A DNA stretch of 64,000 nucleotides from Pyramidobacter sp. C12-8 (GTDB lineage: Bacteria > Synergistota > Synergistia > Synergistales > Dethiosulfovibrionaceae): assembly GCF_002007215.1 (NCBI RefSeq), contig NZ_MUHX01000006.1, positions 1 through 64,000 on the forward strand, in the 5' to 3' direction. Position numbers and translations under genes: made by a program. Shown one piece after another: positions 49,031-57,862 of this stretch (positions are counted from its first letter, which is position 1; every line of letters starts with the position of its first letter). The notes beneath the pieces were generated by a model. The model saw only the letters and a program-made list of their open reading frames with translations, did no database searches and was not told the DNA's origin.

Positions 49031-49618
49031 ATGCGTCATGCCGAAATCATCCGCCAGACCGCCGAGACCGACATCGCCCTGAGGCTGGAACTTGACGGCA
49101 CGGGACAAAGCGAGATCGACAGCGGCGTGGGCTTTCTGGACCACATGCTGACGCTGCTGGCGCAGCACGGCCGTTTCGATCTGAAGCTGACCTGCCGCGG
49201 CGACACGAGCGTGGACGACCATCACAGCGTCGAAGACATCGGCATCTGTCTCGGCCGAGCCTTCGCGCAGGCGCTTGGCGAAAAGCGCGGCATCTCGCGC
49301 TACGGTTTCTGCGCCCTGCCCATGGACGAGGCTCTGGTCCTCGCCGCCGTGGATTTCTCCGGACGCGCGTGCCTCGGTTACGACCTGCCGGTCCCCGCGC
49401 AAAAGGTGGGCTCCTTCGACACCGAGCTGGTGCAGGAATTCTGGCAGGCTTTCGCGCGCTGCGCCGGCTGCTCCCTGCATCTGCGCCGGCTGGCCGGCGG
49501 CAACTCGCATCACATCATCGAGGGCGCGTTCAAGGCGGCAGCCCGCAGTCTGCGTCAGGCCGTGGCCATCGAGGCCGATTGCGCCGACGAGATCCCGTCC
49601 ACCAAGGGGGTGCTCTGA
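49031..49618 (+). CDS. hisB: Imidazoleglycerol-phosphate dehydratase
   Basis: The 195-residue protein is the monofunctional dehydratase. It carries the diagnostic metal-binding motifs GFLDHMLTLLAQHGRFDL, DDHHSVEDIGICLG and GGNSHHIIEGAFKAAARSLRQA. No phosphatase domain is attached; that activity comes from the PHP protein at the operon end. The ribosome site GGAGGA lies in the end of hisC. Confidence 0.96.
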   Translation: MRHAEIIRQTAETDIALRLELDGTGQSEIDSGVGFLDHMLTLLAQHGRFDLKLTCRGDTSVDDHHSVEDIGICLGRAFAQALGEKRGISRYGFCALPMDEALVLAAVDFSGRACLGYDLPVPAQKVGSFDTELVQEFWQAFARCAGCSLHLRRLAGGNSHHIIEGAFKAAARSLRQAVAIEADCADEIPSTKGVL

Positions 49619-49619
49619 A

Positions 49620-50243
49620 GTGATCGCCATCGTCGATTACGGCGTGGGCAACCTCTTTTCGCTGCGCAGCTCGTTCGCGGCCCTCGGCGCGGCGGTGACC
49701 GTCACGGCCGACGCGGCTGAACTGCGCCGTGCGGAGAAGATCATCCTGCCCGGCGTCGGCGCCTTCGGCGACGCGGCCGACAAATTGCGCGCCTCGGGGC
49801 TCGACCGTCCTCTGCTGGACGAGGCCGCGTCCGGCAAGCCGCTTCTGGGCATCTGCCTGGGCATGCAGCTGCTGTTCGACACAGGTTTCGAGTACGGCGA
49901 ACACGCCGGGCTCGGCCTGATTCCCGGCGAAGTACGCGCCATCGCCGAAGCGGTCCCGCCGGGACTGAAGATCCCCCACATCGGCTGGAACGCGCTGAGG
50001 TTCAGAAAACCGACGCCGCTGTTCAAGTACGTCACGGAAGGCGACTGCGTCTACTTCGTACACTCGTTCGCCGCGCGAGGCTGCGACGATTACGTCACGG
50101 CCGAGACCGAATACGGCGCCTGGCTGACGGCGGCGGTCGCGCGGGACAACGTGTTCGGCTGCCAATTCCACCCCGAAAAGAGCGGTTCCGTCGGCCTCGG
50201 CATCCTGCGCGCTTTCTGCGAGCTGGGGGGCCCCTCATGCTGA
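49620..50243 (+). CDS. hisH: Imidazole glycerol phosphate synthase, glutaminase subunit
   Basis: The 207-residue class I amidotransferase starts with GTG at 49620 (VIAIVDYGVGNLFSL). The triad is C79 in GICLGMQLL, with H184 and E186 in GCQFHPEKSGSVG. It supplies ammonia to HisF. The gene begins just beyond the hisB stop and overlaps hisA by 7 bp. Confidence 0.95.
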   Translation: MIAIVDYGVGNLFSLRSSFAALGAAVTVTADAAELRRAEKIILPGVGAFGDAADKLRASGLDRPLLDEAASGKPLLGICLGMQLLFDTGFEYGEHAGLGLIPGEVRAIAEAVPPGLKIPHIGWNALRFRKPTPLFKYVTEGDCVYFVHSFAARGCDDYVTAETEYGAWLTAAVARDNVFGCQFHPEKSGSVGLGILRAFCELGGPSC

Positions 50244-50950
50244 TCTATCCGGCCATCGACCTTTACGCCGGCAAAGCGGTGCGGCTGCAGCGCGGCGATT
50301 ATGCGCAGATGACCGTCTACAGCGACCGTCCCGAAACCGTCGCCGCCGACTTCGCCGCCCAGGGGGCGAGACAGATCCATCTGGTCGACCTCGAAGGCGC
50401 CCGAAGCGGCGGCACGCCCAACCTCGAGACGATCGTCGCCGTCAAAAACAGTTCCGGCCTCTTCTGTCAGGTGGGCGGCGGCATCCGCAGCATGGACGCG
50501 ATCGCCGCGTATCTGGATGCCGGCGTCGATCGCGTCATCCTCGGCACGGCCGCGGCGACCCAGGCGCATTTCGCGGCCCGGGCCGTCGCACGATACGGCG
50601 TGCGCATCGCCGTGGGCGTGGACATCAAAGACGGCTTCGCAGCCGTCAAAGGTTGGACGGAAAAATCGCCGCTGAAAGCGTTCGAGTTCTGCCGGCGCAT
50701 GCAGTCCGACGGCGTTGCCACGCTGGTCTGCACCGACATCTCCCGGGACGGCATGATGCAGGGGACGAACGTGGCGCTGTACAAAACTCTTTCGACCGAA
50801 CTGAAAATGCGGATCATCGCCTCCGGCGGCGTCTCGTCGCTGGACGACGTCAAGCGACTGACCGCGCTGGGACTGTACGGCGCGATCATCGGCAAGGCCT
50901 ATTACACGAAAGCGATTTCCATCGCGGCAGCGATCGAGGTGGCCCAATGA
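50237..50950 (+). CDS. hisA: Phosphoribosylformimino-AIC ribotide isomerase
   Basis: The 237-residue barrel has IYPAIDLYAGKAVRLQRGDY, HLVDLEGARSGG, VGGGIRSMDAI and DISRDGMMQGTNV with the catalytic acid residues. It isomerises ProFAR to PRFAR. The stop overlaps the hisF start (ATGA at 50947). Confidence 0.95.
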   Translation: MLIYPAIDLYAGKAVRLQRGDYAQMTVYSDRPETVAADFAAQGARQIHLVDLEGARSGGTPNLETIVAVKNSSGLFCQVGGGIRSMDAIAAYLDAGVDRVILGTAAATQAHFAARAVARYGVRIAVGVDIKDGFAAVKGWTEKSPLKAFEFCRRMQSDGVATLVCTDISRDGMMQGTNVALYKTLSTELKMRIIASGGVSSLDDVKRLTALGLYGAIIGKAYYTKAISIAAAIEVAQ

Positions 50951-51705
50951 TTACCAAACGGATCATCCCTTGTCTCGACGTCAAGGACGGGCGCGTCGTC
51001 AAGGGCGTCAACTTTGCGGGACTTCACGACGTGTCGTCGCCGCCCGATCTGGCGCAGTTCTACAGTTCCTGCGGCGCCGACGAGTTGGTGTTTTACGACA
51101 TCACCGCGTCGTCGGACGGGCGCAGGCTTTTCACGGAAATCCTGCGCGAGACGGCGCGCCGCGTTTTCATCCCGCTCACCGTCGGCGGCGGCATCAGCGC
51201 CGTGGCTGACTTCGAACGCGCGCTCTCCTGCGGCGCCGACAAAGTCAGCGTCAACAGCGGCGCCATCGCGCGCCCGCAATTGATCCGCGAAGCGGCGGCA
51301 TTGTACGGCGACCAGTGCGTCGTTCTCTCCGTCGACGTCAAACGCGTGGACGGCGCTTTTCACGTGTTCGCCCGCGGCGGGCGCGACGATACCGGCATGG
51401 ACGCCGTCGCATGGATCGAGCGCTGCGTCGGCGACGGCGCCGGCGAAGTGGTGGTCAACTCAATCGACACCGACGGCGTGAAAAAAGGATTCGATCTGGA
51501 ACTGCTCGCCGCCGTCTGCGAAGCCGTATCGGTGCCCGTGATCGCTTCCGGCGGCGCCGGCAGCATCGGCGATTTCATCACGCTGTTCAAAACGCTGCCC
51601 AAGGTCGACGCCGGGCTGGCGGCGTCCATCTTTCATTTCGGCGAGGTGAAGATCGCCGACCTCAAGGCGGAAATGGCCCGAAACCGCATTCCCGTCAGGC
51701 TTTGA
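50947..51705 (+). CDS. hisF: Imidazole glycerol phosphate synthase, cyclase subunit
   Basis: The 252-residue barrel has RIIPCLDVKDGRVVKGVNF, ELVFYDITASSDGR, LTVGGGISAVADFERALSCGADKVSVNSGA and VIASGGAGSIGDF. It makes imidazole glycerol phosphate and AICAR using ammonia channelled from HisH. hisIE follows after 19 bp. Confidence 0.96.
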   Translation: MITKRIIPCLDVKDGRVVKGVNFAGLHDVSSPPDLAQFYSSCGADELVFYDITASSDGRRLFTEILRETARRVFIPLTVGGGISAVADFERALSCGADKVSVNSGAIARPQLIREAAALYGDQCVVLSVDVKRVDGAFHVFARGGRDDTGMDAVAWIERCVGDGAGEVVVNSIDTDGVKKGFDLELLAAVCEAVSVPVIASGGAGSIGDFITLFKTLPKVDAGLAASIFHFGEVKIADLKAEMARNRIPVRL

Positions 51706-51724
51706 CTGAGAAAAGGACGATTGC

Positions 51725-52375
51725 ATGATTTCCATCGACGAACTGAAATTCGACGAAAAAGGGCTGATCCCCGCGATCGTGGCCGATGCGGCCACAAAGC
51801 GCGTGCTCACGCTGGCCTACATGAACCGCGAGAGCCTGGCGATCAGCATGGCCAAGGGACTGACCTGTTTCTGGAGCCGTTCGCGCCGGCGCCTGTGGCT
51901 CAAAGGCGAGAGCAGCGGCAACTACCAGCACATCGTCTCCATCACGGCCGACTGCGACAAGGACGCGCTGCTCGTCATGGTCGATCCCGACGGGCCGGCC
52001 TGCCACCTCGGCACGGCTTCGTGCTTCTCCAACCCCCTCTGGCAAAGCGAGAGCCGCGGCGAATTCTCGCTGGAAGAGCTGATGCGGCTCATTGCCTCCC
52101 GCAAAACCGAGAAGAAGGAAAATTCCTACACCACGTATCTGTTCGAGAAGGGGCTCGACAAGATCCTCAAGAAAGTCGGCGAGGAATCTGCCGAGGTGAT
52201 CATTGCCGCCAAAGCGGAGGACAGGAAAGAGACCGTCTACGAGATCGCCGACCTCGCCTATCACGTGCTGGTGCTCATGATCCAGGCCGGGATCTCGCTC
52301 GACGACGTCATGCACGAGCTTGCCTCGCGGCATGTCATCGACCGCAAGGTGAAGCAGGAGAAAATGACCTCATGA
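51725..52375 (+). CDS. hisIE: Bifunctional phosphoribosyl-AMP cyclohydrolase/phosphoribosyl-ATP pyrophosphohydrolase
   Basis: This 216-residue fusion has HisI at residues 1 to about 115 (PAIVADAATKRVLTLAYMNRESL, WSRSRRRLWLKGESSGN, ADCDKDALLVMV, GPACHLGTASCF with zinc cysteines) and HisE from about 120 (GLDKILKKVGEESAEVIIAAKAE, YEIADLAYHVLVLM). It performs steps two and three of the pathway. AAAGGA lies upstream. The stop overlaps the next ATG. Confidence 0.95.
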   Translation: MISIDELKFDEKGLIPAIVADAATKRVLTLAYMNRESLAISMAKGLTCFWSRSRRRLWLKGESSGNYQHIVSITADCDKDALLVMVDPDGPACHLGTASCFSNPLWQSESRGEFSLEELMRLIASRKTEKKENSYTTYLFEKGLDKILKKVGEESAEVIIAAKAEDRKETVYEIADLAYHVLVLMIQAGISLDDVMHELASRHVIDRKVKQEKMTS

Positions 52376-53163
52376 TCCGCGAGGACTTTCACGTCCATAC
52401 GACGTTCTGCGACGGCGAAGACCGCGCCGAGGCCGTCGTTCAGGCCGCCATCGCCATGGGCATGACGCGGCTGGGCTTCTCCGGGCACAGCCACACGCCC
52501 TGCGACGAATCGTACTGCATGTCCGTGGCAGGGACCGCCGCCTACACGAGCGAGATCGCGGCGCTGCGCGAAAAGTACCGGCAGCGGTTGGTCATCTGCT
52601 GCGGCATCGAACAGGATTACTTCGCCGATCTGCCCGCCGACGGCTACGACTACGTCATCGGCTCGGTGCATTATCTGAAGATCGGCGGCGACTATGTGCC
52701 CGTCGACGAGAGTCCCGAAATTTTTCAGCAGGCCGCCCAAAAATATTTCGGCGGCGACTTTTACGCGATGGCCGAACTGTACTATCGGCAGGAGGCCGAC
52801 GTGGTCAGCCGCACTCACGCCGATCTGATCGGCCATTTCGACCTGATCGGCAAGTTCAACGAGGGCGGAAGATTTTTCGACGAAAGTCATCCGCGCTACG
52901 TCCGCGCCGCCACCGAAGCCCTCGACGCCCTGCTGGAAACGGGGCGTCCTTTCGAGATCAACAGCGGCGCCGTCTCCCGCGGCTGGCGCACGACGCCCTA
53001 TCCGTCGCCGCCGCTGCTGAAACGCATCGCCGCCAAAGGCGGCCGCGTCGTCCTGTCCAGCGACAGTCACCGCGCCGCCACGCTGTGCTGCAAGTTCGAC
53101 GAGTGCGAACGGCTCTGCGCATCCTTGGGGCTGAAACCGGAGCGCTTCCGTCTTCGGCGGTGA
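52372..53163 (+). CDS. hisJ: Histidinol-phosphatase, PHP family
   Basis: The 263-residue PHP-domain protein has the metal-site motifs REDFHVHTTFCDGEDR, GFSGHSHTP, GIEQDYF, SVHYLK, HFDLIGKF and SSDSHRAATLCCKF. PHP-type HisJ/HisK removes phosphate from histidinol phosphate, the one step not covered by the other his genes. It completes the operon, which ends with the terminator at 53217-53250. Confidence 0.92.
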   Translation: MIREDFHVHTTFCDGEDRAEAVVQAAIAMGMTRLGFSGHSHTPCDESYCMSVAGTAAYTSEIAALREKYRQRLVICCGIEQDYFADLPADGYDYVIGSVHYLKIGGDYVPVDESPEIFQQAAQKYFGGDFYAMAELYYRQEADVVSRTHADLIGHFDLIGKFNEGGRFFDESHPRYVRAATEALDALLETGRPFEINSGAVSRGWRTTPYPSPPLLKRIAAKGGRVVLSSDSHRAATLCCKFDECERLCASLGLKPERFRLRR

Positions 53164-53216
53164 ACAGAAAAAAATCGGCATCGGCCGGAAACGGCCTCTG
53201 GGCGCTCCATGCGCAA

Positions 53217-53250
53217 ACGCCGGCGGTCGTCTGACCGCCGGCGTTTTTCG
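53217..53250 (+). terminator. Terminator of the his operon
   Basis: AACGCCGGCGGT and ACCGCCGGCGTT with a 6-base loop, followed by T5. It is followed by a perfect parS site. Confidence 0.88.
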
Positions 53251-53258
53251 TGGGACAC

Positions 53259-53274
53259 TGTTCCACGTGGAACA
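53259..53274. promoter_or_regulatory. parS-like site 4 (perfect, extended)
   Basis: TGTTCCACGTGGAACA lies within the longer palindrome CACTGTTCC...GGAACAGTG. It is in the narrow gap between the his terminator and the mutM stop. Confidence 0.87.
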
Positions 53275-53281
53275 GTGTCGT

Positions 53282-54166
53282 TCATCGAACGTCCTTTATT
53301 CTTTCCGCCGCTTCCCGCCGAAGCGAAGGCGCTTTTGTTCCATTCCGCTTTTGGCAGCGCGGACAAAACACGCTGGAACGGCCGCCGACGACGGCGCGCC
53401 GCAACGCCGCGCCGCAGACGGGGCAGGGGTCGCCGTCGTGTCCGTAAACTTTCAGCAGCGGCGTGTTGCGATATTCCTTGCCGCGTCCGCGCAGAAACTC
53501 CTCCGCCGAAACGGCGATCCGCTCCACGTGAAAGCGCATCACCTCGCGGACCGCCCGCGTCAGGCGTTCCCATTCGGGACGGCTCAGCGAACACGCGGCG
53601 CGCGTCGGCCGGATCCGCGCGGCGAAAAGGATTTCGTCGCTGTAAATGTTGCCGATGCCGGCGACGACGCTCTGATCGAGCAGGCAGGTCTTGACGGCGC
53701 GGCGAGAGGCGCCCAGCCGCTCTTTCAGCCAGACGGGCGTCAACGCGGCGTCGAAGGGTTCCAGGCCGAGACCGTTCATGCCGGTGCAGTCCTTCTCGCC
53801 CTTTCGCAGCAGCCAGAAACGGCCGAAACGGCGCATGTCGGCAAAGCGCAGCTGCAGATGTCCGCTCAGCGAAAAAATGGCATGCGTATGCTTCTCCGCG
53901 GGAAATTCCGGCGGCACGACCAGCAGCTGCCCCGTCATGCGCAGGTGCAACACCATCTCGGCGCCGTCGTCGAGGAAGAAGCGCAGGAATTTGCCGCGCC
54001 GTCCCATCCCCGTCACCGCACGTCCCGTCACGAGGCTGACGAAATCGTCCGGCGCCGGATGGGCGATCACCTCGCGCCGGTCCAGCGTTACTCTTTCGAT
54101 GCGGCGTCCGCAGATTTGCGGCGCCGTCACGTTCTTTACCGTTTCGACCTCCGGCAGTTCAGGCAC
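53282..54166 (-). CDS. mutM: Formamidopyrimidine-DNA glycosylase
   Basis: The 294-residue DNA repair enzyme removes oxidised purines. The start is a GTG at 54166, which places the catalytic Pro at position 2 and Glu at 3 (PELPEVETV) as required; the in-frame TTG at 54172 would bury the Pro. GGGAGG lies 7 bases upstream. Other marks are the AGIGNIYSDEILFAA helix-two-turn-helix and the C-terminal zinc finger CPVCG...FCPRCQ. It is monocistronic and convergent with the his operon. Confidence 0.93.
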   Translation of the reverse strand: MPELPEVETVKNVTAPQICGRRIERVTLDRREVIAHPAPDDFVSLVTGRAVTGMGRRGKFLRFFLDDGAEMVLHLRMTGQLLVVPPEFPAEKHTHAIFSLSGHLQLRFADMRRFGRFWLLRKGEKDCTGMNGLGLEPFDAALTPVWLKERLGASRRAVKTCLLDQSVVAGIGNIYSDEILFAARIRPTRAACSLSRPEWERLTRAVREVMRFHVERIAVSAEEFLRGRGKEYRNTPLLKVYGHDGDPCPVCGAALRRAVVGGRSSVFCPRCQKRNGTKAPSLRREAAERIKDVR

Positions 54167-54277
54167 AGTCAATCCTCCCGTCCTTCCCGCTCCGGGTTTT
54201 CCAGGGCCGCCGCGAGAACGCGCCTGCGCCCTGTTCGTCCCGTTCGAGAAATCGCTGAGATTTTAACACAGATTTGA

Positions 54278-54307
54278 TTTACAATCACTCATGCAAGTGT
54301 TTATAAT
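54278..54307 (+). promoter_or_regulatory. Promoter of the glycogen operon
   Basis: TTTACA, 18 bp and TATAAT, about 55 bp upstream of the debranching enzyme start at 54363, which has GGAGG. Confidence 0.72.
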
Positions 54308-54362
54308 ACAGGTGGAAGATAATATCAATGCCGCACTTCAGGGCTCGGAGGAGGGAACAGAC

Positions 54363-56372
54363 ATGAACTTCAAATACAACAAAGCGATCTGCCAGAACCT
54401 GCGCGAATCGCTGCGCCTGGAGTGGCTGGAAACCAACGGTCTGGGAGATTACGCCTCCAGCTCCATCGTTTCGTGCAACACGCGCCGTTATCACGGACTT
54501 TTCGTCGCCAATCTCGACCGCCCGGCGGGACGTCACGTGCTGCTGTCGGCGCTGGAAGAATCGCTGCTGCTTGGCGGGCACGAGTTTTTCTTCTCCTGCC
54601 GCCAGCATCCCGGCAACTTCTTCCCCAAGGGGCACGAATATCTGCGCGAGGCCGAGATCGGCGCCTGGCCGCTGTTTCGCTACCGCATCGGCGATGCCGT
54701 GCTGACGCGCGAGATCGTCATGCCGCACGGCGAACACCGCGTGCTGATCCGCTATTCGCTGGAAGGCGGCGCCGCGCTGGCGAAGCTGAGAATCAAGCTG
54801 CTGCTCGCCTACCGGAATTTTCACGCGCTCACGCACGCCAACATGAATCTGCACGTGCGCACCTGGCCGGAGACCGCGGGCTTCAAGGTTGAACCTTACG
54901 ACGGGATGCCGCCGCTGTTCATGCAGACCGACGGCCGTTTCACGTTTTTGCCGTCGCCCGATTGGTACTACAACGCCGAATACCTGATCGAGCGCGAGCG
55001 CGGCTTCCCTTACGCGGAAGACCTGTTCCAGCCCGGCCTGTTCGAAATCGAGCTTTCGCCGCAGCGTCCCGTGATCCTCAGCGCGGCGCTGCAGCCGACC
55101 GGCAAAGCCGGACGGCTGGCGCGGCTCTGGAACGATGAAACGCGGCGCCGCCTCAGCCGCGGCGAGGACAGGAGCCTGACCGCCCATCTCGAGCGGGAGG
55201 GCGAAAAATTCCTCATCGACAGCCCGCGCAACGGAAAAACCGTGATCGCCGGCTATCCATGGTTCGACGCCTGGGGGCGCGACACTTTCATCGCTCTGCC
55301 GGGGCTGACGTTCTGCGCCGGACGCAGCCAGGAGGGCGTGGACATTCTTGCGGGCGCGGGAGGAGCCATAAAGGACGGTCTGATCCCCAACTGTTACGGC
55401 GCCGACGGCGTCCATCACAGTTACAATTCCGCCGACGCCTCGCTCTGGTACGTCTGGGCCGTCCAACAGATGGCCGAGCAGGCCGCCAATGGGCTGCAGC
55501 TCGTCAAAAAGCTGTGCTGGCAGCCCATCAAAGAGATCATTGCCGCGTACGCGGACGGACGCGCTCCCCACACGCACATGGATGAAGCGGGACTGCTCCA
55601 TGTCGGCGCCCCCGACACCCAGCTCACCTGGATGGACGCGTCGGTCGGCGGGCGGCCGGTGACGCCGCGCTGGGGCTGCCCGGTGGAGATCAACGCGCTG
55701 TGGTACAACGCCCTCGTTTTTGCCGGCAAGACCGCCGCCGCCCTGGGCGAAACGCCGCCGTGGGACAAAAAGCGTCTTGCGGCGCTGAAAAAGGAATTCC
55801 AGCGCCGCTTCTGGAGCGAGGAGCGCGGCTACCTGGCCGACGTGTGGCGCGCGGACGGCGCCGATTGGAGCTTCCGTCCCAACCAGCTTTTTGCCGCCTC
55901 GCTGCCCGAACCGGTGCTCGACCGGCCGCTGGCGGCGGAGATGCTGGGGCGGGTACGCACGCTGCTGCTCACGCCGTATGGACTGCGCACCCTGTCGCCC
56001 GCCGACGCCAACTACCGATCGCTTTATGAAGGGTCGCCGGAGGAACGCGATTCCGCCTACCATCAGGGCACCGTCTGGCCGTGGCTGCTGGGAGCCTACG
56101 GCGATACCCTGCTCTTCGCTTTATGGGATCGGCCGGCGGCCGCCCGGCATCTGCTGGGGACGATCACGCCGCTGTGCACCGCCCATCTGCGCGAGTACGG
56201 CGTCGGTTCAGTGGCCGAAATTTTCGACGCCGCGCCGCCGTATCGCCCCAACGGCGCCGTCGCCCAGGCCTGGAGCGTGGCGGAACTGCTGCGCGTCCTG
56301 AAAAAGATGCAGCGCGCCGCTCCGGGCGTGTATCGTCGCTGGGAGACGAACCTGCGAGAGGAGGCGAGGTAA
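54363..56372 (+). CDS. Glycogen debranching enzyme (amylo-alpha-1,6-glucosidase type)
   Basis: The 669-residue protein has the N-terminal GDE_N domain (LEWLETNGLGDYASSSIVSCNTRRYHGLFVA) and, from about residue 290, the GH133-type (alpha/alpha)6 catalytic domain with YPWFDAWGRDTFIALPGL, PNCYGADGVHHSYNSADASLWYVWAV, TWMDASVGGRPVTPRWGCPVEINALWYNAL and YHQGTVWPWLLGAY. It removes alpha-1,6 branches of glycogen. Its stop directly abuts the next ATG, so it is the first gene of a four-gene glycogen operon. Confidence 0.92.
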   Translation: MNFKYNKAICQNLRESLRLEWLETNGLGDYASSSIVSCNTRRYHGLFVANLDRPAGRHVLLSALEESLLLGGHEFFFSCRQHPGNFFPKGHEYLREAEIGAWPLFRYRIGDAVLTREIVMPHGEHRVLIRYSLEGGAALAKLRIKLLLAYRNFHALTHANMNLHVRTWPETAGFKVEPYDGMPPLFMQTDGRFTFLPSPDWYYNAEYLIERERGFPYAEDLFQPGLFEIELSPQRPVILSAALQPTGKAGRLARLWNDETRRRLSRGEDRSLTAHLEREGEKFLIDSPRNGKTVIAGYPWFDAWGRDTFIALPGLTFCAGRSQEGVDILAGAGGAIKDGLIPNCYGADGVHHSYNSADASLWYVWAVQQMAEQAANGLQLVKKLCWQPIKEIIAAYADGRAPHTHMDEAGLLHVGAPDTQLTWMDASVGGRPVTPRWGCPVEINALWYNALVFAGKTAAALGETPPWDKKRLAALKKEFQRRFWSEERGYLADVWRADGADWSFRPNQLFAASLPEPVLDRPLAAEMLGRVRTLLLTPYGLRTLSPADANYRSLYEGSPEERDSAYHQGTVWPWLLGAYGDTLLFALWDRPAAARHLLGTITPLCTAHLREYGVGSVAEIFDAAPPYRPNGAVAQAWSVAELLRVLKKMQRAAPGVYRRWETNLREEAR

Positions 56373-57857
56373 ATGCGCGTGCTCATGCTTGGCTGGGAAT
56401 TTCCGCCCGACAAGAGCGGAGGCCTTGGCACCGCCTGTTACGGCATCACGCAGGCGCTGCTGCGGAAAGGCACCGACGTGCTTTTCGTCATGCCGCAGAC
56501 TCGCCTGACCGAGCACCCCGAGTCGCACGTCAAACTGCGTTCCGCCTCGGGAACCCTGATCCCCGTCGTCTCGCGGAGCGAACCGGAAGCGGGGGGCGCC
56601 ACGGCCGCACCGGACAGCCATTCTCAAAACGCTGCAAGGCCGCGGCAAAACTGCGGCATCGCGGAGCTTCAGCAGTTTGCCGCGCGGATGGTCGTGCGCG
56701 GCATCAGGTCGAGCCTTCGTCCCTACGACAGCGCGGCAAGTTACGAACAACGACTCGCCCGGCACGGCAAAGGCCGCCGAACCTCAAGCGCCGCCGGCGG
56801 GAAAAATGAGATCTTCCGCCGCCTCGGGCTGCCGCAGCTTGGCGGGAGCGTTTGGCCCGCCGACGCCGCAGCGGCGGCTTCACAGCCGCAGGACGCGGCC
56901 GTCCGCTGGAAGCCGGTCGAAATCCACGGCGGCTACGGGCAGGACCTGATGTCCGAAGTGTACCGCTACAGTCTCGCGGCCGCGCAGATCGCGCGCGAAG
57001 AAAAATTCGACGTGATCCACGTGCACGACTGGATGACTTACCCGGCGGGGATCCTCATCAAGCAGATCACCGGCAAGCCGCTGATCACTCACATCCACGC
57101 GCTGGAGCACGACCGCAGCGGCGAAAACGTCAATCCCGAGATCGCCCACATCGAGTGGGCCGGCATGACCGCCGCCGATCGTGTGGTCGCCGTAAGCTAT
57201 TACACCAAGAACAAAGTGATGCGCCTTTACCGGATCCCCGACGAAAAAATCGACGTCGTCCACAACGCCGTCAACCGCAACGAATCGCAGTTGGGCTGGC
57301 GAAGCATCCCGCCGCACCGGGAGAAGCGCGTGCTCTTCATGGGCCGCATCACCTATCAGAAAGGGCCCGACTACTTCGTCGAAGCCGCGCGGCTCGTGCA
57401 CGAGCGCATGCCCGACGTGCACTTCGTCATGGCCGGCAGCGGCGACATGTTCCACCGCATGGTGCGCCGCATCGCCCAGCTGGGGATGGGGACCGCATTC
57501 CACTTTCCCGGCTTCCAGTCCGGCGTGAACGTGGAACGGATGTATGCCAGCTGCGACCTCTACGTCATGCCCAGCGTCTCCGAACCTTTCGGCATCGCCC
57601 CGCTGGAGGCCATGATCTGCGACACGCCGGTGATCCTTTCGCGTCAGTCCGGCGTCGCCGAAGTGGTGCGCAACGCGCTGAAGGTGGACTTTTGGGACGT
57701 TCAGGAAATGGCCAACAAAATCTGCGCCGTGCTTGCCTACCCGAAACTGGCCGAAGCGATGGTGAAGAACAGCCGCGAGGATCTGCGCCGCATCCGCTGG
57801 TCTGCCGCCGCCGATCGCCTGAACGCAATGTATCGTGACTGCATCCGGAGGAGTTGA
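56373..57857 (+). CDS. GT4-family glycosyltransferase (glycogen synthase-like)
   Basis: The 494-residue protein opens with VLMLGWEFPPDKSGGLGTACYGI, the donor-loop motif of starch/glycogen synthase-like GT4 enzymes, and has the C-terminal Rossmann domain KRVLFMGRITYQKGPDYFVEAA, and PSVSEPFGIAPLEAMICDTPVI with the catalytic Glu pair. Residues about 65-180 form a long Ala/Ser/Gln-rich insert of low complexity. It probably builds or extends alpha-1,4-glucan. The gene abuts its upstream neighbour with zero spacing. Confidence 0.85.
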   Translation: MRVLMLGWEFPPDKSGGLGTACYGITQALLRKGTDVLFVMPQTRLTEHPESHVKLRSASGTLIPVVSRSEPEAGGATAAPDSHSQNAARPRQNCGIAELQQFAARMVVRGIRSSLRPYDSAASYEQRLARHGKGRRTSSAAGGKNEIFRRLGLPQLGGSVWPADAAAAASQPQDAAVRWKPVEIHGGYGQDLMSEVYRYSLAAAQIAREEKFDVIHVHDWMTYPAGILIKQITGKPLITHIHALEHDRSGENVNPEIAHIEWAGMTAADRVVAVSYYTKNKVMRLYRIPDEKIDVVHNAVNRNESQLGWRSIPPHREKRVLFMGRITYQKGPDYFVEAARLVHERMPDVHFVMAGSGDMFHRMVRRIAQLGMGTAFHFPGFQSGVNVERMYASCDLYVMPSVSEPFGIAPLEAMICDTPVILSRQSGVAEVVRNALKVDFWDVQEMANKICAVLAYPKLAEAMVKNSREDLRRIRWSAAADRLNAMYRDCIRRS

Positions 57858-57862
57858 GCGCT

